64,000 nucleotides of DNA, taken from Agapanthus africanus (Eukaryota > Streptophyta > Magnoliopsida > Asparagales > Amaryllidaceae). Below, piece by piece: positions 54,400-64,000 of this stretch. The first letter of the stretch is position 1, and every line of letters begins with the position of its first letter. The stretch spans positions 135,805,546 through 135,869,545 of the forward strand of contig CM057338.1 of assembly GCA_030015575.1 (NCBI GenBank). The letters run 5' to 3'. The position numbers and the translations under genes were made by a program. Under the pieces are notes generated by a model, which ran no database searches, had not been told where the DNA came from, and saw only the letters and a program-made list of their open reading frames with translations.

Positions 54400-54899
54400 A
54401 GATCAATTGCGAACTCCACGTCTCGCTTCGGCAGTAATCCTGATATATCTTCAAACACATCCCTAAAATCACGAACAACAGCTGGCTCTTCACTTTTATC
54501 AACCTCCATTGATGCAAGAATATCATTTGTCGGCCTAGCCCTAAACACGACTGGCCCGATAGAACTGCTTCCTCCAGTGAAGGTAAACTCGGGATGTCCA
54601 GGAATATGGAAAATTACTTTCTTTGCCCTACAATCAATGTGAGCATGGAAAGTGCCAAGAAAATCCATTCCCAAGACGACTTCATAGCTGCCCGTATCAA
54701 TCACCAAGAAATCTGCAAAAAGCTCCCGTCCGTAAACAACAACTGTACAATCTTTACATTCCCTACTAGATATGATTTTCCCATTCCCAGTGTGTATATC
54801 CCAGAAACTAGATATGGTCGTGCAGGTAATCGAGTGTGTAGTTATAAACTTGGATGGCATAAAACAATGGGATGCACCAGAATCAAATAACGCTAATGC
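54400..54899 (-). pseudogene. G2 aspartic protease domain
   Basis: Active site [14 protein letters not shown], with the catalytic Asp at residue 384, and [16 protein letters not shown] near residue 452. DSG in place of DTG is common in plant gypsy proteases. No stop is in this domain. Confidence 0.88.
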
Positions 54900-56033
54900 G
54901 GGAAAACCATGAACGAGTAGAATACCTGAAACAACTTCTCCTGACGCCTTAGTTTCCTCAGCCGTCGAGGTAAAAGCTCGAGCCTGATTAGGTCCTTGAG
55001 TCAGCTGCTTCTGCCCCTGGAACAGTTTCTGCGGAGGCTTCTGAATATCATCCCTCGTACGAAGCTTCGACGGACAAGTGCTGACAGCGTGATCTGCCGC
55101 TCCACAAACTAAACAGAGTCCCAGCCTCCTTCGACAATCCTTTTGCACGTGGCCAGGTAAATTGCAGTAGTTACAAGTCACGCTCTTGCTCTGGTCAACT
55201 ACAGCATCCTTCTTCATTGGTGCTACGCCTCGACGGTCCACTGGAATACCTCTGCGACCATGAGCTCGGTTTGGTACAAATGCTGGCTTCCTTACCGCAA
55301 CTGCTGTCTGCTGCAAACTCCCCTTCATCCCAGATAGGCTTTGCTTCTCTTGGGCTGCCGCAAGTACTTTTGAGAAAGTGGTCAAACCCAAAGAGAAAAT
55401 CTGCCTCTGGATGTCCACGTCCAAGCTGCGCATGAACCTCCGTGCCCTATCTGCATCGTTGGCAACTAAAGGACCAGCGAATCTGCTGAGTCTTGTCCAT
55501 TCTGCTGCATGCACATCCACGGGTGCTCCATTCTGCCTTAGCCCGATGAATTTCTCTTCCATTTCCTCCCATGCGGTCCGCGGGAAGAACTTCTCTAGGA
55601 AACTCTTCGAAAAATCCGCCCACTTGATCGGCTTGGGCAAGCGGGTCTCCTCCACAAGCCACCATTCTCGGGCGTAGTCCACTAACTGAATGCGTACTAC
55701 ATCAACTCTTTTCTCATCTGGAATCTGTGCCGCAATAACCAAGTTCTCTGTGTCAACTAGCCACTGCTCCGCTGGCAATGGCTCCTCCAAACCAGTAAAT
55801 GCACACGGACCAAAATGCCTGAAATCTGCTACGGTCCCTACTCGATCAACTGGTTTAGCTTCAACCTTGTCTACGGACTGCTGAACGGTCCGCAAACCTT
55901 CCTGAAACGATTCCGCTTGCTGCTGGATCAGCTCGGTCTGTCTCTTTTGATTCTCCAGCATTCCTCTTATCACTCCAAGCATGGCGGCTTCGTCTACGCG
56001 CCTTTGGTACGTCTTTAAATTCTTATCTGCCAT
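54900..56033 (-). pseudogene. G2 gag domain, uninterrupted
   Basis: Residues 1 to about 375 of the polyprotein. A helix-rich, Gln-rich N-terminus is followed by the capsid core (about 70-235), including EREWW-like REWW at 122-125 and [14 protein letters not shown]. Two zinc knuckles are C287-x2-C-x4-H-x4-C300 ([14 protein letters not shown]) and C307-x2-C-x4-H-x4-C320. A capsid could in principle still be made from this part if it were expressed and processed. Confidence 0.9.
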
Positions 56034-56387
56034 ATTCCTGAAATCAAAACACCCAACATTAACATGATAACAGATTCAAAATATAGATCAAGGCTAGAAC
56101 TCCAAGTTACTTAAATAGAGTACCGCATTGTAACTATACCGCGGTATCATAGCCACAATTACATAACTCCACCCAAGTCGCCTAAGTCGTAGAGATAACA
56201 AGGAATTGGGTTTTCGAGTCGATATGCAAAGGAAGTTTGCACATCGTAAAAGATATAATCAGGAAGAATTTGATTCAAGAACGGTAAAACGGCAAGGTGG
56301 CAGGACATGTTTCCTAAATATAGGTTTCCTGATTCGTGTATTGGGTACAATACCCAACTACAAAAGATCAACCCGACTATCCTATGT
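56034..56387 (-). other. G2 leader
   Basis: Short untranslated stretch between the PBS and the gag ATG; no coding potential or clear repeats seen. Confidence 0.7.
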
Positions 56388-56398
56388 CTCTGATACCA
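56388..56398 (-). other. G2 primer-binding site
   Basis: The minus strand reads TGGTATCAGAG, initiator-Met type, nine bases inside the 5' LTR end. Confidence 0.88.
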
Positions 56399-56407
56399 AA
56401 AGAACCA

Positions 56408-59354
56408 TGTCACGCCCCGCTTCCCAGAGTACGCTAAAATAGGCACGTGACATAGCTAACCATGCTACCTGTGGGTAGGAAGTATCCATCCACAGTCACA
56501 TTACGGCTGTAGAGATATCAAGAACAAAAAAAACTATCTAAAACATGTCCATAAACCAAATAACATAAGTCAAGAATAATAAAGGTGCGGAAGCAAAAGA
56601 TCCAATACACAATAACTGGAATGTATGTCCCATAATGCAGGCTCACATCAAGAATAAAATGCAAGAAATAAAGAACTAGCTAATACTGACACCTCACAGC
56701 TCAGCCTGCTGGCTGAAGTACTCCTGCTCGAACTGCAACAGCGGTACAGAATCTGGGCCATTCAAAACCCAGACGTCAGCATGTCGTGTCATCAAGTAAT
56801 AAAATATGAACAGAGTAACAGGCAATACGAATATAAACATGAATAAAGCAAGGGTAACAGTAATATAAATCAGGGCAGTGCAGGGTAGTGTGCAGTGGGT
56901 AAACTAAACTGTTCTATCAGGCTTTCTGTTCTAAAGTCTTTGAAATCAAATTGATGAATCATCGATGCAACTCAATAGTATCCCGTGCATACCCGGGACC
57001 ACGGTCCAGATTCTCGGGCTGAAACTGAGACATACCGCTAGGCACTAAAACAGGAATGGGTACAGATGAATGATGTCAGCAGCATCATTCCAAGGCTGGC
57101 CCAGCCTCTAAAACTGATCAGAACAAGTAGCGAACTGTTGAGTTACAAGTCAGGTTTCACCTTTGATTTCCCCATACCCCTAAGTTATATGTGTATGTCA
57201 AGTCAGGTATTCAGTAATCAAGAACTAATGCCAACACACGATCAGGTAAGCAGGTTTGTCTGGATAGACAACAGGAACGGTTCGTGAGGACTACATGTCA
57301 GGTTTGTTGGCATTAGACAGAAGATCAGGTAACGGGTCAGGTCATGGTACATCAGGTCAAGTCAAGCAGTATACGGTACCATGCCGGGTCAATCAATATG
57401 TATGTAGCAAGTCATGTCAAGATGTAAACGATATCATGGGTGTACTGATAATCAGTTACATAATCAAGCATGGTTATCAACAACATGATTTAAGTAATGA
57501 ATTAAGCAATAAGCAGATTCAGTTAACTAGCTGTACAGTTATCAGGGGTGTTTAACAGACAGTGTCAGCATTATAAGAATACAGTATGATAGATATGAAT
57601 GCAGAAAAAAACATGTTAATAAATCTGGATGCGATGACATGTATAATCTGTTTAATGGATGCGGTTGTAATGGATGTCTGATAGGCTAACCTGGACAAGG
57701 GGATCATGGCAATAAACAATGTGATCTACCATGTACAGGTGATTGTTAGTTATAACTAATCAGGTGCAAGATCAAGCTTCAAGTTCGGAATTATAAAAAA
57801 TGTGTACAGCACTTTATACGGCTAATCTTGAAATCTATTTCTATCAATTCTAATTGGGGATTTAACAGGAAATAATTAATTTAGCATATGAATAGTTTAA
57901 AATAGCATGTAGCAAGTTTCACTTGCCTTGACGGGTAGCGAATCGGGAAAACGGAATGTTACACGTCGGCGGGAAAATCTCGCGACGTGCGCACGGTTCA
58001 CGGAATAGGTCCGAACGATAAACAGTGGAACCACACAGGTCAGAGTACCTCGCTGGATCGTCGGGACACGTCGCCGGCGCGGCCGAATTCCGGCGAACCC
58101 AAAAATAGTGAATCTACAATATTCAATAATGCATGAAAAGATAAGAGAAGAATCAAGAAGAGAGAAGGGAAGGAGGATAGAGAAGAGGGTGCTCACGAGG
58201 ATCTGTGGAGAGGTTGTGGTCACCGATCACGTCGACGGAGCTCCGGTGCACAGCCTACAATGACGGCGACAAATCTACAGATCACAAGAAATATGAACAG
58301 AGAAGAAAGAATGAAAGAAGAAGAAAAAAGAAGAGGAGAGAGGATGCTATGCTCACCGAGGAGGGTGCTCGCGAGGCCAGGGAACGGATGAAGATCGCCG
58401 GCAGCGATCCCTCGACGTGCTGTGGCGAGCAGGGGTGCACGGTGCTCGTGAAGGGTCCTTGGGGAGAGGAGGAAGGAGATGTGGTGAAGTTGACGAGGGC
58501 GAGGAGGCGACGAGGTCGGTGATGATGGCGTCGGCGTTGGGGCGAAGGCGAGGGGGGACGAGGCGGCTAGGGCTCGCGAAGGTGGGTTCTGCGTTCTGGA
58601 GAAATAGGGAGGAAGAGAAAATATATATAGGGGAGAGAGAAAGACAGGGGGAGAGAGAGAGAGAGAGAAAGAAAGATTGTGAGAGGAGAGAGATAGAGAG
58701 GAGGTGAGAGATCGAGAGGAGAGAGAAACGGGGAGGAGAAAGAATGTCGTCGCGACGTGAGGAGAGAGGAAGAAAGAAGAGAGAGAAAGAGAAAGGAAGA
58801 GAGAACGAGAAATGGTGGGGCCCCCGGGGTTAAAATGAACATGATTGGCTAGGAGAAAAATTTTTATAAAAGATTTTAGGAAATGGAAATTTACTCTGGG
58901 GATTTATTATATTCGACGGTTTTAAAAATACTAGAAATTAGGATTTGGCGCAAATGCAAAATATTTCCAAATTGTGCCCGGGTCGGGTCCAAAAATTTGA
59001 AATTGAAATAAGAAAATTATAGGCGGGATCCAAAATTTAAAATGAAGTATTTTATAATCAAAAAGCATACCCCCCAAAACGGTCACACGTACGTGCGCGT
59101 AGCCGTCCAAACACGTCCGTTTCACTGAACGGGACGAGGACACGATGCAAAGACGGTACCACAGGGTTAGGGGTGTCAAGCACGCTATGTAAAATATTTT
59201 TAATTTTATTTTAGATGCCTTAAACTGTTATATGCAGAAATGAATTGTCGGGTAAAATTTATAACTAGCAACAGTCAATTTGGATCAGTGAAATAAATAC
59301 CATACACCATTCATACGGTAACAGAAACTAGTAGTATTGGGCTCGGTTGTTACA
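56408..59354 (-). repeat. G2 5' LTR
   Basis: Partner of 48584-51535. The GA-rich tract (58630-58810) and TATA-like box near 58618-58630 match the other copy. Small open frames such as 57066-57287 and 57295-57555 recur in both LTRs only because the LTRs are copies. Confidence 0.94.
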
Positions 59355-59359
59355 GTTCT

Positions 59360-59641
59360 AAACCTTCTTCTTTCTTTTGAATTAAATCACGAGTTATACT
59401 CCTCCTTTTCCAAAACTAAATAGTTTTTCACCACAAAACCCATAAAGGGGAGCTTAGATCTCCCATCAGATCTCAAAACGAAGAGATTTTTAAAATCTCA
59501 CATCTCTTGATCTTCAAGATCCTGCCAACAGAGGAGGAAGAAGGAGGCCGATCTCCAAAAACCCCATTTTGGGGAAGACCCAGGGCTCCAAAAAAGAACC
59601 CCTTTCATCAACTCCAAAACTTCTTAGAAGTTTAACTCCTC

Positions 59642-59674
<33 letters not shown>

Positions 59675-60660
59675 GAATAATAAGTGCTCCTTTCTGGGAG
59701 TACAACTCCTATTGCAGGGACCAAGTCCCTTTTGCCTTCCGACCGCCCACGGGCCTGGCACGTGAGGCGCTAGCGCCCTTGCGCCCAAAGCGCTAGCGTC
59801 CAAAGCGCTAGCGCCCGCGTGCTGACACATGGGGTGCTAGCACTCAAAGAGCTAGCGCCCTTGCGCTCAAAATGCTGGCGCCCAAAGCGCTAGCGCCCAC
59901 GTGCTGACACGTGGGGCGCTCGCGCTCAAAGCGTCAGCGCCCTTGCGCTCAATGCGCTAGCGCCCAAAGCGCTAGCGCCCGACCGCCCACGTGCTGACAC
60001 ATGGGGCGCTAGCGCTCAAAGCACTAGCGCTCTTGTGCTCAGAGCGTTGGCGTCCAAAGCGCAGCGCCCCAGCACCTATGTGCCTGGTACGTGGGGCACG
60101 AGCGTTCAAAGCGCTAGCGCCCGAGTGCCCACGTGCCTGGCACGTGGGGCGCTATCGCTCTAGCGTTCTTGCACTCAAAGCACTAGCACCCAAAGCGCTG
60201 GCGGTTCTTCCCACGCCTCCTTTGGATGCCCTTTCCCTTTCATTTTTTTTATATATGTATATATACACACACATACTCTACAACACTGTCCCTCTCAAAA
60301 AAATTTGGGCCGGGGCGCTGCCCAGCACCCCGCAAGGGGGCTGCTGGCCCCCTGACCCCCAGCCCACTATCCGGGTAGCGGGACCCCCGTAAAAACTCTG
60401 CGGGGCCCCCGATATATCCAAAACCCCTCCAAAACACAACACTGCACATTGAGTTCGCATGACCAGTTTAACCCGTTAATCAGAGGTTCTCTCGCCCCAA
60501 AAGCGAGGGGTAATTAACGGCAGCTTAGTTCGCGGCTGCCGGAGATTCGGATCCCCACAACCAATAAACCCCCGTCTATCCTAGGCAGGGGGAATCTGTA
60601 ATACGCTTGACAAGCGCGTGCGTATTCCCATCTCAATGGGGTGACCAAAAACACCCTACA
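59360..60660 (+). repeat. T2 5' LTR, second segment
   Basis: Continues from 48583. It has AGATCT-containing repeats (59450-59530), a (TA)n tract (59642-59668), the GCGCTAGCGC/G-box array (59756-60205) and another TA/CA tract (60249-60280). It ends ACCCTACA at 60660. Confidence 0.78.
59756..60205 (+). repeat. GCGCTAGCGC palindromes and inverted G-boxes
   Basis: Many copies of AAAGCGCTAGCGCCC and AGCGCT, spaced with CCCACGTGCTGACACGTGGG or close variants (about 59815, 59896, 59987, 60069, 60125). Two inverted CACGTG cores per unit parallel the T1 array. Confidence 0.9.
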
Positions 60661-60665
60661 GATTC

Positions 60666-60682
60666 TGGCACGCCCGGTGGGA
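60666..60682 (+). other. T2 primer-binding site
   Basis: TGGCACGCCCGGTGGGA, five bases after the LTR end, as in T1. Confidence 0.75.
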
Positions 60683-60802
60683 CCAATCTCTCTTCCCATA
60701 TTTCGGGTTAAACGTTCATGCGAACTCAATCAATATACATATCTGTATTTATACTAAAATAATGCTCTTTCATGCAGGTTTTCAAGTAATCGCTTTCCAA
60801 CA

Positions 60803-63041
60803 ATGTCTCCAAAGATGAACTCAGCTCCCATCTCATACACGATGAAGATGGACTCCAGGACGGTCCTCCCGGCAAGTCTCGGACGACAGTGGGAAGAACC
60901 ACTGCTACAATTTGGGTCTATTCTGTTTGTCTCGGCTAATGCCATCCCTGCACCTCAAGCCCCGGTGACAGACAAACCGGTCTCGAAAGGCAAGAGGCCA
61001 AATGTGGTGGTCTCGAAGGCGCCCCAACTCAAACGCAAGTCGGTGTTTGAATGACTCTCCCTGGCCCCAGCTGGGGGCAAGGCCATCAACGCCGATAAAG
61101 CAACAATGCGTCTCGAGCAAGCCCCGTCAATGCCCCTGACAACTGCTCGATCGGGTGTCTTCTCTAAGCTCCTCGCTAATCGACTCACGGTGTCTTCCCA
61201 GGAAACAGATGCCCGCTAAGCCCTTAAAATTGAGAAGCTAAGGAAGAAAAGGCTCAGATACAGAGCCAATAAAAGGGATAGGGCTCCTGCTAGGCTGAAC
61301 CTCATGAGGTTCGAGGAACAGGGTTACCCCGCCAAAAATGAGGGGATGGTTGAATGTGTTATCCACACCGTCTATATGGTGGGCACGCATCCCAGCAACA
61401 ACCTTCGCAGCAAAAGCAAGGATGGGGCCACCACATCTCAAATCCAACCTGGTGTGAATATAGCTGGTCACTTCTCAAGATCAGCATCCTCCCGAGGGTG
61501 ATGAAAATCCCCCCCAGTGAGACTGATAGGCAAAGAGAGCCCTCAGTTCATGAGGAGTCAGGCTCGAAAAGTGAAGATGAGCCAACTTTCCATCCTAAGA
61601 CCGCAGAGCAGCAACTTCTCCAAGAGCTCCGAAAATAGCTCAGAAGCAAAGACAAGGAGATGGCCAAGCTCTACTCAAAGATCGACGACTTGACAAATGC
61701 CGTCTTACGGCTTACGGCCCAATTTGCCTCTCAGCCGCCCAATCAAGCGCAGGGCTCTACTCATGAACCGGGAAACGGTGTCCCGAGACAGCCGACACCT
61801 ATTTCCTCAAATCCAAAGGTGGGCAGACTGCATGAAAGCCAGTCACATCCTATCTTAGGAAATGCCTTGGCTACCAATGACAGTAGCCCGCTAACTCAAG
61901 ATCAAATCATGGATTTGGTTGCCAACAAAGTCAAAACATTGGTAGCCGAAGCGCAAAAAGATGTCAGCAGCAGTGGGAGACCATATCCTGCTCAGTATGA
62001 TCTGGTAGAATTTCCTAGCGGCTATGCCATCCCTAAATTCGGAAGATTTGATGGGATGGGAATTGCGAATCAGCACATCGCCCACTTCAAAGCCTCATGC
62101 GGGAATACTGGGGGCAACGATGCACTTCTCCTCCGCCGGTTCATTAATAGCTTGACCGATGTTGCTTTCGACTGGTACGCGAGCATACCGGATGGCTCCG
62201 TCACAACTTTCGTCCAAATGGAGTCTCTGTTTCACCAGAGGTTCATGAGTGTCAGCGATAAGATCACCATCGCCGACCTCGTAAGGATCAAGCCAAAGAA
62301 CAATGAAAGCAGCACGGATTTTATAACCCGATAGCGCAATCTCTCCGTCAAATGCAAACCGCCGATAGAGCAGGACCAATCTGTCAGTCTCCTCGTCGGA
62401 AATCTTAACAATTGGATGGCCCTGTTTCTATGCACCGCGGGTCTTAAAACATTCCAAGAGCTAACCAGGAAAGTTCAGATGCTGGAGCGCTCAAAGCAGG
62501 AGTCCTCCTCGGATTCCCAAAATAACAATAGGCCCTGGAGAAACCGAAAGGATGATAATCGCAAAGGCGGGATTCCGACGATTCTGATTCTTTTAACACT
62601 TCGGCTAACCGAAATAAGCAAGGGATGAGCGGGCCTAGTGCCAACCAGCCTCGGAAGGCAGTGTTCGGAGAGGGAGGAGAATCTCCACTCAAAGAGAAGC
62701 TAGATAAGGTCTATTCCTTCAAAAAAGACAAAATCCGTAAAATATTCAAAGACGCCCTGAGGAACGGTCTACAACTGCCAGAGTCAAAAAGACCGCAGGA
62801 AGCGAATATGACCGACGACCCCAAATACTGCCCCTATCATAGAGTGATAGGTCATGTCATTGAGGAATGTTTCGTCTTCAAAGATTGGGTCGAAAAGCAA
62901 ATTAAGGCAGGAGAGATAGAACTGTCTAAAGGCGTGTTAACAAACAGTCCAGCTGCGACCGCCAATTTCATACAAATGGAGACCGAAGTTCTTCGTCAAA
63001 CTGATTCTCTCAGACATCTGCCTTTCTCTGAAAACAATTGA
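60803..63041 (+). pseudogene. T2 gag, the only protein of the element
   Basis: ATG 60803 opens the N-terminal part (to about 61500) with stops. A shifted frame from 61354 carries the main body: a coiled-coil-like segment (61640-61740), then FPSGYAIPKFGRFDGMG, ASCGNTGGNDALLLRRFINS, VAFDWYASIPDGSVTTF. A stop at 62332-62334 and a shift near 62600 lead to 62625-63041 with KYCPYHRVIGHVIEECFVFK. Ends at TGA 63039-63041. All domains align with T1 gag. Confidence 0.83.
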
Positions 63042-64000
63042 CCACCATGTCATTAAACTGGGAATAACCGACCCCTAAGTCGTTAAACTGGGAATGTAAA
63101 ATATATATATATATATGTAAATAAACAAAAAAATGTGTAAATAAAAGAAAAATAAAGAAAAGCTGAAATGATAGGGCAATCACGACTTTCGTGATAAGAA
63201 AAGCTAAAATGATAGAACAATCACAGTAAAACGAAAAAAATGAAAAAAAAAACAAAACAACGGCGAATGATGAGTCGCTCATGGTACCATATTCCAGTGC
63301 AGCGATGCAGACGCCAACCAAAATCCAATTTTCCAAAATTCTCCTAGCCCTACGACAAGTCCTCAAATTGACTATCGTATACAATCCATAGGCTCAAATA
63401 ATTCTCATCATACCCATGCCCCACCATAATCACCAGTTACGCGGCTGGTCTCCGCCCTTGGAATTATGCTCCATTGGGAAGACCCACTCATGTGTCCTCA
63501 CGATGCATGAAGAGAACAAACATTCGTGGGATCCTTACGACTCACAAAGGAAAAACACACTTGGGGGTCCTCACGACTCTTAAGGAGAAAATGCACCTAC
63601 GAGATCCTTACGACTCGTAGGGAGAAAATGTGGGACCCCTACGGCCCATAAAATTGAAAAGCCTTAGGTGATAAGGATCTAAACCTGTCTCCTAAGTCAT
63701 CGCTCCCCAACAGGCAATGGCGAATGATGAGCCGCTCCTGGTAGCATATTCCAGTGCAACGATGCAGACGCCAACCAAATCCAAACTCAAATGGAAAATG
63801 ATGAGTCGCTCCTGGTACCATATTCCAGTGTAGCGATGCAGACGCCGACCAAATTCCAAACGCAAATCCCAACGGCGAATAATGAGTCGCTCCTGGTACC
63901 ATATTCCAGTGCAGTGATGCAGATGCCGACAAAGTCCCGAAATTTTTCTGGCCCTACGGTCTGGATCATACATCCTGCAAAACCGTATACAATCCATGGG
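63042..64000 (+). other. T2 3' UTR, repeat-rich
   Basis: Begins directly after the gag stop. Two 30-bp minisatellite-like units (63042-63097) end in TTAAACTGGGAA. AT-rich DNA with a (TA)n tract (63098-63118) follows, then four copies of a block with GATGAGTCGCTC and CATATTCCAGTG (from 63266, 63723, 63797, 63880). The motif GTATACAATCCATAGGC is at about 63378 and GTATACAATCCATGGG at 63984. No pol sequence is seen. Confidence 0.78.

Larger units (their letters stand above)
51603..56033 (-). pseudogene. G2 gag-pol polyprotein, one frame with five stops
   Basis: ATG at 56033 opens a frame of 1476 codons ending at TAG 51603-51605. In-frame stops are at 53457-53459 (TGA), 52947-52949 (TGA), 52170-52172 (TAG), 51837-51839 (TAA) and 51645-51647 (TAA). 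Domains in order: gag, CCHC, protease, RT, RNase H, integrase, chromodomain. The first uninterrupted part is 858 residues and includes everything up to early RNase H. Full-length protein cannot be made without readthrough. Confidence 0.95.
48584..59354 (-). mobile_element. G2: chromovirus (Ty3/gypsy), nearly intact structure
   Basis: LTRs of about 2.95 kb (48584-51535 and 56408-59354) begin TGTAACA and end CGTGACA on minus. A perfect TSD GTTCT lies at 48579-48583 and 59355-59359. A PBS and a single gag-pol frame with C-terminal chromodomain lie between. It has no frameshift, only five in-frame stops, which makes it the best-preserved element here. It inserted into the LTR of T2. The family looks like the Tekay/Del branch; this is inference. 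Confidence 0.93.
48175..64000 (+). mobile_element. T2: Tat-like gypsy element with gag but no pol
   Basis: The LTR (48175-48583 plus 59360-60660 around G2) is followed by a PBS, gag (60803-63041), then at once by a T1-like 3' UTR with no protease, RT, RNase H or integrase. The element runs out of the window before its 3' LTR. It resembles the gag-only non-autonomous elements (TR-GAG type) known from plants. It contains chromovirus G2 and is inserted in E3. Confidence 0.78.

Noticed and set aside
57066..57555. Small genes repeated at 49244-49733
   Set aside because: They are present twice only because they lie in the two G2 LTRs, and they have no recognisable domain.
59642..59668. TA repeat as promoter element
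   Set aside because: Simple (TA)n microsatellite; TATA function cannot be told from a repeat.

Overview
The window is plant (angiosperm-type) DNA made almost entirely of LTR retrotransposons. I find no convincing host gene. The evidence is Ty1/copia and Ty3/gypsy polyprotein remnants, including chromodomain integrases and a Tat-type second RNase H, together with primer-binding sites of the plant initiator-Met tRNA type, 2-3 kb LTRs and 5-bp target-site duplications (TSDs). The lineage is not resolvable below flowering plant. Names used here are labels of convenience: E1, E2, E3 (copia), B and C (lone copia LTRs), T1, T2 (Tat-like gypsy), G1, G2 (chromoviruses). Most reading frames are broken by stops and frameshifts. 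Nearly every CDS is therefore listed as a pseudogene, and no repaired sequences are given.

Layout, left to right. 1-218 is unassigned flank. E1 (219-12581, minus, TSD TTTCC) is a full-length copia element whose leader carries a solo LTR (B, 7572-9763). 12587-14178 plus 24410-24680 is the LTR of chromovirus G1 (minus), split by E2 (14179-24409, plus, TSD GTTTT), a gag-less copia element. 24681-27085 is the decayed G1 pol. 27086-28354 is a truncated copia LTR (C). From about 28355 runs T1, a Tat-type gypsy element on the plus strand with gag, protease, RT, two RNase H domains and integrase, then a repeat-rich 3' UTR to 42010. There it is interrupted by E3 (42011-48174, minus, copia, again gag-less). 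E3 is interrupted by T2 (48175 to beyond the window, plus), a Tat-like element with gag but no pol. T2's LTR is in turn split by G2 (48584-59354, minus, TSD GTTCT), a chromovirus whose polyprotein frame is unbroken by frameshifts but carries five in-frame stops.

The insertions form one stack: G1 > C > T1 > E3 > T2 > G2, with E1 and E2 as further insertions into the G1 region. The oldest layer is the most decayed and the innermost (G2) the least, as expected. Two complementary kinds of incomplete element lie side by side: pol without gag (E2, E3) and gag without pol (T2). This suggests trans-complementation within families.

The most interesting non-coding signals are stem-loops in the copia LTRs. 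One is a 46-nt hairpin present in every LTR family that reaches that region, with different but still complementary arms. Another is a run of seven short hairpins with TGTGA or GTG loops in the E2/B family. The Tat LTRs carry arrays of inverted G-box (CACGTG) pairs and GCGC palindromes. Their 3' UTRs share minisatellites and a GTATACAAYCCAYGGGC motif.
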